A DNA stretch of 64,000 nt from Narthecium ossifragum (taxonomy: Eukaryota; Streptophyta; Magnoliopsida; Dioscoreales; Nartheciaceae), in assembly GCA_963920575.1 (NCBI GenBank), contig OY986964.1, positions 16,619,987 through 16,683,986 of the forward strand, given 5' to 3'. This document shows, piece after piece, positions 35,666 through 46,259 of the stretch; position 1 is the stretch's first letter, and the number at the start of each line of letters is the position of its first letter. The position numbers were made by a program, and so were the translations under genes. Under the pieces are notes generated by a model. It was not told the origin of the DNA. It ran no database searches and saw only the letters and a program-made list of their open reading frames with translations.

Positions 35666-37389
35666 TGATGAGAATGCATAATGTTATATTTTTATCCCTT
35701 AATACTTAGTCTCCTGTGCTTATTTAGTTCCTAAATACACTCATTATTCTTATATTTTGATTTAGGATGCAATTGAAGTCCTTAAGTCGAAAAGAAGCTG
35801 AAAAGAGTGCATGGATCAACTTTAAAGATTTATTTGTACTTGCTCATGAAGAACCAGAGGATGTGTCATACATGGTTGGAAAGCTCTTGAAGTCTAGATT
35901 CTGGAGAATTTTACGGTTCGTGATTCCGAGTTTCCTAGAGGAAGTTACGGCAATTTCAGTACCGATGCGCAGTCTGAATGGCAGAAAGGAAAATAAGCTG
36001 GAAGTCCGAGCGATCCGCCGATCGATCGGACCACGCAAAAACGTGACAGAACATGCGTTTTTCAGCCACAACGCATCCGATCGATCCCTCTATCGCTCCT
36101 ATGGGGTCCGATCGATCCGACACCAATGGTCCGATCGATCGGACTCGGAAAAAGTCAAAAACAGCGGATTTACTCAACCGATCGATCCAACACTCATAAT
36201 TCGATCGATCGGACTTGGGAATTAAAGGGTGACAGAACGTATGCTTTTTAGAGGAACACAGTTCGATCGATCGGACCATCGATCGAACTCGGGAAGAGCC
36301 AGAGACGAAGGATTTTTACGAAATCGATCGATCCGACTCCTTTAGTCCGATCGATCGGGCTCGGGCGTGAATAGAAGTTGAAGATTTTAATGAGACCGAT
36401 CGATCCAGCATCCAAGGTCCGATCGATCGGACTTTCCCCAGTGAAGAAAATCAACGATGGTGATCTAATCCGAGGGTGGATACACTTGAGGCTATAAATA
36501 GGACTCTTTCTAGGGTTTGAGGGGGGATTCTTGGACACTTTTGGCTGCTCTTTCTCCTCCTTTATATTTTTTCTAGGTTTTATCTTGTTTATTGGAATCT
36601 TTTGAGGATTGTTCTCGATGGCCCTGCGTGGCTAAATCTTGATCCTTGGTCGATGAGACTGAAACCTCGGAATCAATGAGACTGTGAGATCTAATTTATT
36701 TTTATTGTTCAGTTTATAGATGAGTATTGAATGTTCTTCTGTGTTTATCTTCATGATTGTCTTGTCTAATTGCTAGGAGCGCTACTAGTTTATTATTCAT
36801 GGCGATTTACTGCTAGGTTGGATATCAAATCCGGAATTGTTTGATCCATCTAATCTGCGAAGCAACTAGGATCTAATAATTTACTGCTGATCAGATCTTG
36901 TTAGATCTTAGGAAGAATATTCAACTAGATTAAATGCAACCGCTTGTGCTTGTGTTGTTTAGCTTCATCGATCTCCCTATTCTTAACTCTGCTACTAGAT
37001 TAAATCTACAGCGCTTGTCTTAGGTTGTCTAGTAGTTAGGGTTGATTAGATCGCTTGTTTCTAATTAACTATGATCGAGGAGAGATTCGAATTTAATTCG
37101 AACGGTGAATATTCATGGTATGAATTGATTGATACTTGCATCTATGATCAGTTATTGGATTCCGATGGTGGATGTTGACTCAGACCAATGTTTGTTCTCT
37201 TGATTCAATTTGTTTCTTCGTTTTAGATTATTTCTTTACTGTTTTCCTCACGTTTAAAACCCCCCTATCTTTGTTCACTTAGCACAAAACTAGGCTAAAC
37301 ACTCTTTGTGGGATCGACTCGTACTCGCACTACTACATTTATTTTAACGAGTATTGGATTTATTTTTGAGTGCCTGCGATAGCACATCA
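35666..37389 (+). repeat. Element B 3' LTR
   Basis: It is 1724 bp, nearly identical to the 5' LTR, with the palindrome cluster at 36010-36430 and the TATA box at 36493-36500. It ends GATAGCACATCA at 37389 before the AGATC duplication. Confidence 0.93.
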
Positions 37390-38136
37390 AGATCCCTAAG
37401 TACAGAATTAGCTACTCATCTTTGTGATGGAAGCCTTAGATTCGATGAAGAATGATTGGGATCCACGTTGTAGCTCCATCTTCTCCATAGAATCCTCCAA
37501 ACCCTAGTTCTCTCTTTTCTCTCTATGGGGACCTCCAATTTTTGGCCAGCAAACACCTTCTTATAGGTGTATTCCCGGAATTAGGGTTTTGGGTTGAGTT
37601 GGACCTCAAGTGCAACTCGGATTTCCTAGTTTAAGTTTGACAGCCTCTTCCGGTCGCGACTGGGTTCAACCCGTCCGGAATTTGGAAATGTGCGCAACAT
37701 GAACGATGTAGATTAGGAAGTCTTCTGTCCTGTCCCGAAGATTTCACATTATTTAAACTTATATGGAATAGTTGACGAATATTCTCCTGAGCGTCGACGG
37801 ACCAGTCTCCCAACATCTTTTTATCTTCATATTCTTGAAAACTGCTATTAATCTGTCTAGAATCTCGTGAAGTGTCCAACATGAAAGTTGTTCATCTTGA
37901 AGTCTTCTATAAGTCCTCCAAATTGCAGGAATTTATGATTTATCTGGAGAATTCGGTGAATTCTTTTCAAACTGACAGCAGAGCAGCGTAATTTCCACAT
38001 ATTAGACTTTTTCTGTATTTTCCAACTTGAATTTTCATTCAACCTGAAATCAATTAACAAACTATCAAATACAAACACTCTCAGGCTAACAAATGTAAAT
38101 TAAGGGGTTTAAGTATGAACATTTAGTGACTCATCA

Positions 38137-38149
38137 CACCCCCCAACTT
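38137..38149 (-). other. Element C polypurine tract
   Basis: The minus strand reads AAGTTGGGGGGTG right before the 3' LTR (38136). Confidence 0.8.
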
Positions 38150-38675
38150 ACACTTTGCTAGTCCTCGAGCAAAGAAAATATATAAAAAAAGCAATAAATC
38201 TAACTAGCCACATTCGTAGGTCTCACGGTTGTATTTAGCATGTGCAACAAGCCTTTAAACCCCTGGGTTACCCCAGTGGAGGAGTTATAGTCTCCTAAGG
38301 GTTTTCAGGATGACACCCACAAGCATCTATACATTGCCTTGAATATACCATTAGAAATCAATCACGATATTCATCAACTCCAATGCATGAAATATAAATC
38401 ATATCCATGAATATACCCTTCAACTCATAGTCACGTAAAAACATAGTAAATCAAAACATGTCATAACATATTTCCAACACTTCAACATATTTAATCATGA
38501 TTAAAAATAACTTTAACACTCCTGTGTGTGAATGGGGGTCCACATGCTTCAGAGTATCAATTATATCTAAACACTTTAACTATTCAAGATCACAATCCTA
38601 TCCAAGCACATATTTTCCACTTATCACATCACAATCTCTGCTTTCATTCATTTTTCTTTTCTTTACTTTTTCTGC

Positions 38676-38935
38676 AGGAATTTCAATTGTTTTACGCGAA
38701 CAACACACCTTGTTAGGCACATTGCCCGGTTACTAAGTATGAAACCCTTATTTTTTTTCTCTTCTTTTTTTTCCAGGAAATTCAACCGTTTTACGTGAAC
38801 ACCACGCTGGTTAGGCACACTGCCCGGTTACTAAGTTGAAAATCCATTTTCCCCCCCCCCCCCCGGGAAATTCAACCGTTTTACTCGAACACCATGCTGG
38901 TTAGGCACACTGCCCGGTTACTAAGTTGAAAGTCC
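38676..38935. repeat. Three tandem units of about 90-98 bp with a C14 run
   Basis: Units start near 38676, 38774 and 38865. Each contains TTTTAC..GAACA, TTAGGCACA.TGCCCGGTTA and CTAAGT. The second and third are separated by 14 consecutive C (38851-38864). Confidence 0.9.
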
Positions 38936-39699
38936 CTTTTTTCCGCATACTCAGATAATTGCATGTGTTCATGTATTTTCTGTGTCATGACATAAAATTG
39001 TAAATCTATCCCAGTATCATGTTTAGAATCTAATATCAATCCCTTAACATGTGGAAGTGAACATGTGCATTAGGATATGTCAAGCTATCTTTAGATTATG
39101 GTAAAAGTGTTAAAATATAGAAATAATATCATGCATAGCAAAAGATTACTATTTCTTATATGACATACAAGTCTCAGAATAATTAATAAAATAAATTTCT
39201 AAAACATGCACCTTTGTCAAATCATATCATAATTTCATTCTTTCGACATAATTCAAGGGATGTATAATATTTGGTTACCCTAAAAAAAATATGAGCATGA
39301 AATTTATGAATGCTACCCCCAACTTAAATGTAATTGTCCCCAATTACACTAAGTCATAAAAATAAATAAAAAAAATAAAGGGTAGAGATAACCATAATGA
39401 ACGCCTCAGAAATAGATTTCTCTCTCTTCCAATTTTAGCTTAGGCACGACCATCATTGAATAAATATTTCCTTCCCTACCATAACCTGTCATAGGAATAT
39501 ATACCTTTCCAAAAAGATCAAATATAACAAATAAAAGTCCAAAAAGGTATTAGAATCGTAGAAAATTTCGGCAGAGTCTCCTTTGTAATAGCATGATATA
39601 TCAACCTTGTACAAGCATTCAATCCAAAAAAATTAAATTATAGACATGAAAATATTAAAATACAGGAAATTATCCATGCACAACACCAAAAATATTCAG

Positions 39700-40440
39700 C
39701 ATCCATAATATCATCCTGATTGAAGATCGGGACCGTCCGATCGGAAATTGAAGCTATGGAACACCTGGATCGTGTCCAGGCAACCATCGGACGGCTGGAA
39801 GCTCGCTGGAGGTGATCAACGGTGAAACGGCTTCGCCGGAGGACGGGAAGGGTATGTGAAGAATCGTAGATGCTTGAGGAGGTCTCCGATGAGCTCTGAT
39901 CAAAGAATCGAGGCATCCAGGTGTCGGAACGGCGGTGAATGGCGCGGAGGATGATGGCGGCCGGAATTGGATTCCGATGATCGGAGCGCCAATCAAGGAT
40001 GGGGACGATAGAGAAGGGATCGTTGAAGGCAAAGGAACTGTCCTATGGTGTCTGATTGAAGAATTGGGCTTTCATGTGGCGGATTGAAGGTGGTCGGAGA
40101 GGTTGAGACCGCCGGAGGTGAAGCCGATGATTCAGCCATCAAGGAATGGTTTTGATGGCGGAGGAAGCTTCGTGGTGACCAGAGGAAACTTTTTGAGGTG
40201 TTTGGGAGCAATGGGCGGCCGTGGATGAAGGTGTCGACGATGGCCGAGGGCCTTGCCGGCGTCGGAGGAGGACGGAGTTGAAGAGGTGGAAGGTTGGCGG
40301 AGGTTATGGTACTGGTTTGGAGGGATGAGGGTGGCCGGAGAGACGGCGATGGGCAGTGGGTGGTGACGGCTCGAGGACGTGCTGACGAGCCGGGACGACG
40401 AGCCGCGATCAAAGAACTTAGTGGGAGGAGTGAGGAAAAA
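39700..40440. other. GC-rich block inside AT-rich element C
   Basis: The base composition changes sharply, to about GGNGG/CCNCC-rich DNA with many short open frames on both strands but no protein I recognise. It could be a captured piece of a host gene leader or part of the element's own noncoding region. Confidence 0.4.
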
Positions 40441-40601
40441 CAAGAAAATGCAAGAAAAATCCGAAAAATTAGAAAAAGACATGGAAAAATTCTAAAAATT
40501 AAGAAAAATCCTAAAAACTAAAAAGAACTCCTAAAAACTGGGTTGCCTCCTAGCAAGCGCGTAATTTTACGTCTTTCGCTAGACGTCTCGAAAAGGTGCA
40601 A

Positions 40602-42421
40602 TTATAGCATGGATCCGTCAATCCGACGACATCGATCACCCCACTTAAAATAAATTCTGCCATATAATGCTTGAAACCAAACCCATCCCCACAATAAGTT
40701 CAGTATTTGATGATGTATGCCAATAAGTTCTTTCCTCCCCACACGTGGACTAGAGACTCCACCCTCTATGAATGGCAACCTATCATCATGTTTCATCTTG
40801 CAACCCGGTCTACGGTATGTGTCCCTCATAATGTTGGAACCTGGAAGTGAACATGGAAGGGATTTCGATCTCAGAATGGGTGTAGGCAATGACGATGGTG
40901 CAAATATAGGTAAAGGAGGAGGTGGTGGGTCAAGTTTATAATATACTGACACATCTATGCAAAAGTGTGTGTCAACATAATAAACACGAACTTGTCCAGG
41001 ATCTAAATCAGTTGCAAGTGTAAGAGATAACGGTGGAAGGGGCTCAACCACCCAAGAAATAGTTTCGGGCAAGATGTGTGGTTTGATGTCATCTTTTGAT
41101 TGTGCAGTGTCCTGATTAACATCATCATCAGATTCAGAAGCATAGGCATTCAAAATATTAGACATAATGTCATTCTTTAATTCAACATCATCATCCTTAG
41201 AATCATACTCATCCCAAATTATAGGCAATCTATCATCATGCAGTTTAAGATCATAATCATCATCTTCAGAATCATACTCATCCAAAATTGTAGGCAACCT
41301 ATCATCATGTAGTTTAAGATCATAATCATCATCGTCATCAGAGTCATAAGCCCTCGAAATTGCAGACAATCTATCAATCATTATAACATGAGACTTATCA
41401 TCAAAGCAGCCAAACAAACTATCAACATGGAAGCATTCATTCTCACGCTCAGGCAAACATGTAGTCTTAAAGATGTTCAGTTTAACATGCATATGGCCAG
41501 AAGAGACATCCATGACACCAGTTCGACAGTTGATATTCGCATTTGCTTTAGCCAAAAAGGGACGTCCTAAGATGATAGGCACGGTTTTTTTACAGTGAAC
41601 AGCGGGTTCTATATCCAAGACGACAAAGTCGACAGGGAAAAAGAAGTTGTCCACCTTCACTAAAACATCTTCTACAATGCCTCTAGGAGTCCTAATGGAT
41701 CTATCAGCCAATTGTAGACTGATCGGTGTCGGTTTGAGCTCTTCCATCCCAAACTCCTTATAAAGGTAGTAGGGCAAAATGTTAACACTGGCTCCTAGGT
41801 CGAGAAGGGCACCATCAATCTGGTAGTCTCCTAGGCAACAGGGTATGGTAGGGGTACCAGGGTCCTTTAATTTGGGTGGCGTGTCTTGTTTCAAAATCGA
41901 ACTGACTTGTTCAGGTAAAAGGATTTTCTTGTCCCCTTTGTGTTTTGCCTGGCATTTATGAGTACACAGGTCCTTAAGAAATTTGGCATACGAAGGGATC
42001 TGACGAATGGCCTGAAGCAAGGGTATGTTGATGTTGACATGTTTGAAAGTTTCAAGGATTTCCTCAGTAGCTCTTCGGGCTTTGATGGTCGGGTACGGGT
42101 CCTTAAGGGTTGTAGGAAAGGGCACTTTAGGAATATATTTACCTGGATCAGGCTCTCTAGAATCAGATGGGCCAGTATCAGGTGAAAAATAAGAATCAGC
42201 TTGGGATGGATGTTTGATCTTCGGATCGGGCGTTTGATCATCCAGATTGACAGGTTCACCTATTTGATTATCTATTGTTTTGCCACTTCTAAGGGTCACA
42301 ACGGCTTTGGCACTCTCGAAGTTTTTGCTTTTTACACAGTGCTGGCCTCTCGGGTTGGTGACAGATTGACTTGGCAAATGCCCATCCTCTCTTTTAGACA
42401 AGTTGTTAGAATAGCTGTCCA
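40602..42421 (-). CDS. Element C gag C-terminal part and aspartic protease
   Basis: The open frame has about 606 codons. Its first codon here is TTG, because the frame is the continuation of gag after a frameshift near 42410, not a real start. After a linker, AVVTLRSGK marks the Athila-type gag-protease boundary. DLGASVNILP (around residue 208; the usual Asp-Ser/Thr-Gly reads Asp-Leu-Gly) and the IILGRPFLA segment are the aspartic protease core. Downstream the protein has acidic repeats (YDSDDDDDYDLKLHDDRLP and two more units) encoded by 68-72-bp DNA repeats at about 41150-41345, then a Pro-rich end. It stops about 2.4 kb before the LTR, with no reverse transcriptase. Whether a protease with Leu in place of Ser/Thr is active is open; related plant elements often vary here. 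Confidence 0.8.
41150..41345 (-). repeat. Acidic-repeat minisatellite in the C protease ORF
   Basis: Three degenerate units of about 70 bp encode (E/S)D..YDLKLHDDRLP and keep the frame. Confidence 0.8.
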
Positions 42422-43926
42422 ACTTGTTTTTCTAAATTTGCTACGAATTGAATCGTTGAAGATAAGTTGTTTTTCAATAAGGAGACATCACCTTTGACAG
42501 TTGAAATTTCGACCTTCATGGATGACATATCCCTATTGATATCACCTCTCATCTCTAAAAGTGTACTCATGATTGAATTTAAAGTAGGCTCAGTTGATGA
42601 TTCAGGAGGAGGAGGTTGAGATGTATTCTGTGGATAATGTGAAGAGTACCCAGGGTTTGAATTTGCAAAAGGTTTAGGTGAGTACTTGAAAGTAGATGTA
42701 TTGGTTGTGTTGCCTTGCCTAGGGAGATTACTTGATTGTTGTGGTTTCCAACTAAAATTAGGCTGATTTTTCCAACATGGGTTGTAGGTATTCGAATAAG
42801 GGTTATTTTGAGGTTTGGAAAAACCAAAAGTTGCATTAGCTTGTTCCTGAACAAAGTCAGGGAAATTGGGAGCCAAATGACAATCAGTGATATGATGATC
42901 CGAGCTAAGACAAAGTGCACATGTCTCACGAGAAGTGTTAGGCAATTGTTGAGCAAGAGATTGGCCTATTTTGAACTAGTTTAAATCTTTAGTTAAGAGG
43001 GCTACTTGTGCGGAGAGACTTTGGAATTCAGAAATTTCATGAATTCCCTGAGAATTACGAACAGTGGTAGACCGACTCCTAGAAACTGAGGCATTGTGTT
43101 CTGAATTTTCAGCAAGGTTGTCATACATTTCCCAAAGAGCAGTCCAAGGTTTACTAAGAACAACACCCCCACAGCAGGCTCTGACCATTGTCCTATACCG
43201 ATCATTAAGACCATTATAAAATGAATGGGCTAATTGTCACTCAGGTACCTCATGATGGGGGCACTCTCTAAGAAGATCCTTAAATCTTTCCCAAGCTACA
43301 TGAAACATCTCATCTTCATTTTGCTTAAAAGAAATAATCATGGTTCGATAATTTTGAGTTTTAATGATAGGGAAATATTTTTTAAGGAAAACATCTTGAA
43401 GTTGATCCCATGTTGAAATCGAGTTTGGAGCTAAGGTTTGAAACCAATGTTTAGCTTTGTCTTTCAAAGAAAAAGGGAAGAGTTTGAGTCTAAAGGCATC
43501 ATCATTAAAATGCTGAAGTTTGAACATGGAAAGGATTTCAAGAAAGCTAGCAATGTGTCCATAGGGATCCTTATTCTCACGCCCATAGAAAGAAGGTAAG
43601 GCTGTAATCCAGTTAGGCTTAATCTCATAATGTGTAGCATTGATGGTAGGTGGGTTGATACAAGAAGCATAGGTATAAGGTCCAAGTAGGAAGTGATTCC
43701 TAATTGGGACTTCTCTATGATTGTTATCATTTCCACCCCTACCCATATTATCATTAGGGTCAATGACATGTTCCTCGTGTTAAACCATTAAGGAATGCAA
43801 GCTGTTTATGGCTTCCTGGTAATTACTTAGAGATTTTTGTCCTAAGGTTCTAGCTGCTCGAAGTGTGGCCTCTATTTCTAGATCCAAAGGTTCCAACGGA
43901 TTATGTAGGGATCGTCTGCCTTGCAT
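42406..43926 (-). pseudogene. Element C gag
   Basis: The frame starts at the ATG at 43926 (MQGRRSLHNPLEPLDLE). It is broken by stops near 43776 (TAA), 43237 (TGA) and 42976 (TAG) and by a frameshift near 42410 into the protease frame. The gag core is clear: IKPNWITALPSFYGRENKDP, then KAKHWFQTLAPNSISTWDQL and KKYFPI, typical of Athila gag. The knuckle CALCLSSDHHITDC lies at about 42880-42921, and a long helical tail ends ANLEKQVGQL. The damage is limited, so the source copy may have been functional. Confidence 0.88.
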
Positions 43927-44349
43927 GCAAGATCACACAAAAAGAGAAAAAAGAAAACAGAAGGTGCGGAGGAGAGGACAAAACCCGGTAAACAACAATT
44001 GAAACGAAAAGGTTTGAAGCAAAAAGGCTTAGCTGACTGTGTAGTTCCGATCGGTCGGTTTCCAGTCCGATTGGTTGGTCCAGACCGCAACTCATTCACT
44101 CGAAGGCCACTTCAAAGCAGATGGCGAAGTCCGATCAATCGGATTCAAGTCCGACCGGTCGCTCCAGGTGCCTGGCGAGTTGTGTTTTTCTTCAAGAAAA
44201 ATCCGTTCCAATGCTGCAAAAATTTCAGAAAATTATCAAAAAAATCCTAAAAAATGTAAAATAAAGTAAAGAAAAATAAAAATCTAACTAAGCTCAGAAA
44301 AAAGAATTCAGAGAAAATTAAATCGATACTCCGTTGTAAATCAAAAGAT
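43927..44349 (-). other. Element C leader
   Basis: This lies between the primer site and the gag ATG, with no ORF. It contains four relatives of the palindrome theme (CCGATCGGTCGG, CCGATTGGTTGG, CCGATCAATCGG, CCGACCGGTCG) at 44046-44160. Confidence 0.7.
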
Positions 44350-44367
44350 TCCCCGGCAACGGCGCCA
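44350..44367 (-). other. Element C primer binding site
   Basis: The minus strand reads TGGCGCCGTTGCCGGGGA, identical to element B's, five bases from the LTR end at 44373. Confidence 0.92.
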
Positions 44368-44372
44368 AAAAT

Positions 44373-45814
44373 TGATTGCTTACAAACGCGTCGTTAAAAA
44401 CGTTGCAAACTCAATCAAGAATAAAATTTATAAACCCTTATTCAAAATACTAAACTATGGGGTATATTAGTGATGAATTCAGGATCGAACCACAAGGAAA
44501 ACTTTGATTACGAAGGAGAAACCAGAATTAAATCTCAGAACTCTAAACCTAAGCGAAAAGGATTGATTTGAATTTTTGAAACTGATTAATTAAAACTAAT
44601 AAGAAAGCGATGTAAAAAGATTGAAATATATTAATGAGAGAAAACCTAGGGATTACTCAATCCACTTTAGTTTCACTTTCTGTATTCTCTAGTTATCCTC
44701 TTGTTTTCTTATCTAGACATTATAGATTCACAGCTTCTTAAGCTTACATGAATCCCTAAAATAATGCGATTGCTTCCCTAAGGCATAACCTATCTAAACT
44801 TAGCATAGATTGTCTTCGAACTTAATCTGAGTACAACCTATCTTCATCTAGCATAGATTATCTTAAAGGCATACATAAAAGCAACATGAAAACCATCCTA
44901 CGAATCTCTACCATCAAGCACAGCAATCAAGTAGGTCTGAATGTACGTCAAGGAACTCTGTTCCCTCAACTCTTTATAAAATAAAACCATATTCATAGGA
45001 TCATGTCTTTGAAAAGATAACAAGAATCAAACTAGAAAATACAAAAAAGATCTACTAAAGCTTCATGAGATCCCTAAGTACATAATTAGCTACTCATCTT
45101 TGTGATGGAAGCCTTAGATTCGATGAAGAACGATTGGGATCCACGTTGTAGCTCCATCTTCTCCATAGAATCCTCCAAACCCTAGTTCTCTCTTTTCTCT
45201 CTATGGGGACCTCCAATTTTCGGCCAACAAACACCTTCTTATAGGTGTATTCTCGGAATTAGGGTTTTGAGTTGAGTTGGACTTCAAGTGCAACTCGGAT
45301 TTCCTAGTTTAAGTCTGACAGCCTCTTCCGGTCGCGACTGGGTTCAACCCGTCCGAAATTTGGAAATGTGCTCAACATGAAAGATGTATATTAGGAAGTC
45401 TTCTATCATGTCCCGAAGATTTGACATTATTTGAACTTATATGGAATATTTGAGAAATATTCTCCTGAGCGTCGACGGACCAGTCTCCCAGCATCTGTTT
45501 ATTTTCATATTCTTGAAAACTGATATTAATCTGTCCATAATCTCGCAAAGTGTCCAACATGAAAGTTGTTCATCTTGCAGTCTTCTACAAGTCTTCCAAA
45601 TTTTAGGAATTTATGATTTATCTGGAGAATTGGGTGAATTCTTTTCAAACTGACAGCAGAGCAGCGTAATTTCCACATATTAGACTTTTTCTGTATTTTC
45701 CAACTTGAATCTTCATTCAACTTGAAATCAATTTAGAAACTATCAAATACAAACACTCTCAGGCTAACAAATGTAAATTAAGGGGTTTAAGTATGAACAT
45801 TTAGTGACTCATCA
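44373..45814 (-). repeat. Element C 5' LTR
   Basis: It is 1442 bp. On the plus strand it starts TGATTGCTTAC and ends GACTCATCA. It matches the split LTR at 30304-38136 and the solo LTR at 52385-53825. Confidence 0.93.
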
Positions 45815-45819
45815 AGCTG

Positions 45820-46107
45820 TGCACCCGACTTTTCACGTGTCGATGCCGAGGAAGTATTACCCAGACCCGTCTCATGTCATCAGGGTGGATGACATCGAGA
45901 TTGAGGCAGATGCGACGTTCGTCGAGCAGCTGGTTCGGGTACTTGACCGGAGGGATCAGGTCTTGCGGGGCAAGATGATTCCCTTGGTCAAGGTACTGTG
46001 GAGGCACAAAAGCACCGAGGAGATGACCTGGGAGCGCGAGGCGCGCATGCAGTAGGAGTTTCCGCACTTGTTTTCTTCTCAAGGTACCTCTTGTCCTGTC
46101 TTCTAGT
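45820..46107 (+). pseudogene. Element F integrase end and chromodomain-like tail
   Basis: The F frame resumes after element C. The first codon is split across the insertion. It reads VHPTFHVSMPRKYYPDPSH, then VRVLDRRDQVLRGKMIPLVK and WEREARMQ, with a stop (TAG at 46053) where E has Gln, and the normal end at 46105-46107. The chromodomain-like part is close to E's (11098-11250). Confidence 0.9.
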
Positions 46108-46184
46108 GTAGATGCTTTGTTGTTTCCGAGCCCTACCCTTATCGAATCTCGGGACCTGTCCCTCTACTCCTGTACCTGTGAGGA
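46108..46184 (+). other. End of F and scrambled junction
   Basis: To about 46152 the sequence follows the region between pol and 3' LTR seen in E. 46153-46172 repeats 46266-46285 and 46171-46184 repeats 46254-46267, so the junction is patched with two pieces copied from about 100 bp to the right. The F 3' LTR is absent. Confidence 0.8.
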
Positions 46185-46259
46185 GCCAGAAGCCAGAAGC
46201 CAGAACGTACAATGAAGATTGCAAAGAAGATGGGTCAGCTTCAAAGATTAAACTGTACC

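Larger units (their letters stand above)
31004..37389 (+). mobile_element. Element B: young non-autonomous LTR retrotransposon, Athila/Tat-like ends
   Basis: It is a complete 6386-bp element with target duplication AGATC (30999-31003 and 37390-37394), inserted in C's LTR. LTRs are 31004-32729 (1726 bp) and 35666-37389 (1724 bp) and differ at only about 20 positions by eye, so it is the youngest datable element here. A primer site (32735-32752) and polypurine tract (35651-35665) are intact. The internal 2.9 kb holds one ORF and no gag, protease or pol that I recognise, so it must rely on proteins of another element. Confidence 0.92.
30304..38136 (-). repeat. Element C 3' LTR, split by element B
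   Basis: The pieces are 30304-31003 and 37395-38136. It starts TGATCGCTTAC and ends GACTCATCA on the plus strand. A minus-strand CTATAAGAAGG at about 37559-37569 may be its TATA box. Its U3 (about 37570-38136) has no GATCGATC cluster, unlike most other LTRs here. Confidence 0.88.
38150..40601 (-). other. Element C 3' noncoding region
   Basis: These 2.4 kb occupy the place where pol would be in an autonomous Athila element. They are AT-rich and ORF-free except for the GC-rich block at 39700-40440. On the minus strand near 40530-40560 the motif GCTAGGAGGCAACCCAG, a relative of the inverted repeat in B, lies about 50 bp after the protease stop. Confidence 0.75.
30304..45814 (-). mobile_element. 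Element C: Athila-like gag-protease retrotransposon without reverse transcriptase
   Basis: It is inserted in F integrase with target duplication AGTTG (30299-30303) and AGCTG (45815-45819), one transition apart. On the minus strand the order is 5' LTR (45814 to 44373, 1442 bp), primer site (44367-44350), gag, protease, a long noncoding 3' part, polypurine tract (38149-38137) and 3' LTR (38136 to 30304, split by element B; net length also 1442 bp). From the protease stop to the 3' LTR there is 2.4 kb with no reverse transcriptase, RNase H or integrase. Counted by eye over the 740 bp next to B, the two LTRs differ at roughly 35-40 positions, so C is clearly older than B. Confidence 0.9.
2429..46152 (+). 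mobile_element. Element F: old Ty3/gypsy chromovirus-like retrotransposon, host of most nested insertions
   Basis: F is the backbone of the left nest. Its 5' LTR is in four pieces (2429-3026, 5397-6397, 8648-8715, 22962-23470). The primer site follows at 23473-23485, and gag-pol runs from 23764 to 46107 in three blocks. The LTR pieces sum to about 2.18 kb, plus about 95 bp lost at the E junction, matching the 2.25-2.27 kb of the solo LTRs. The integrase C-terminus ends in a chromodomain-like tail, which points to the Tekay/Del group of chromoviruses. The 3' LTR is essentially gone: homology stops near 46152 and is replaced by a short scrambled filler. The 5-bp target duplication therefore cannot be checked; the left flank is GCCGT. 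Confidence 0.85.

Noticed and set aside
38676..38935. CRISPR-like array
   Set aside because: Three long tandem units without short uniform spacers, in a plant retrotransposon, are a minisatellite.
39638..40521. Several 75-139-codon frames in the GC-rich block of C
   Set aside because: Overlapping frames on both strands with a Pro/Ser-rich composition, explained by base composition.
40602..42422. Independent start of the protease protein at its first codon
   Set aside because: The codon is TTG and the frame is the continuation of gag after a frameshift near 42410.
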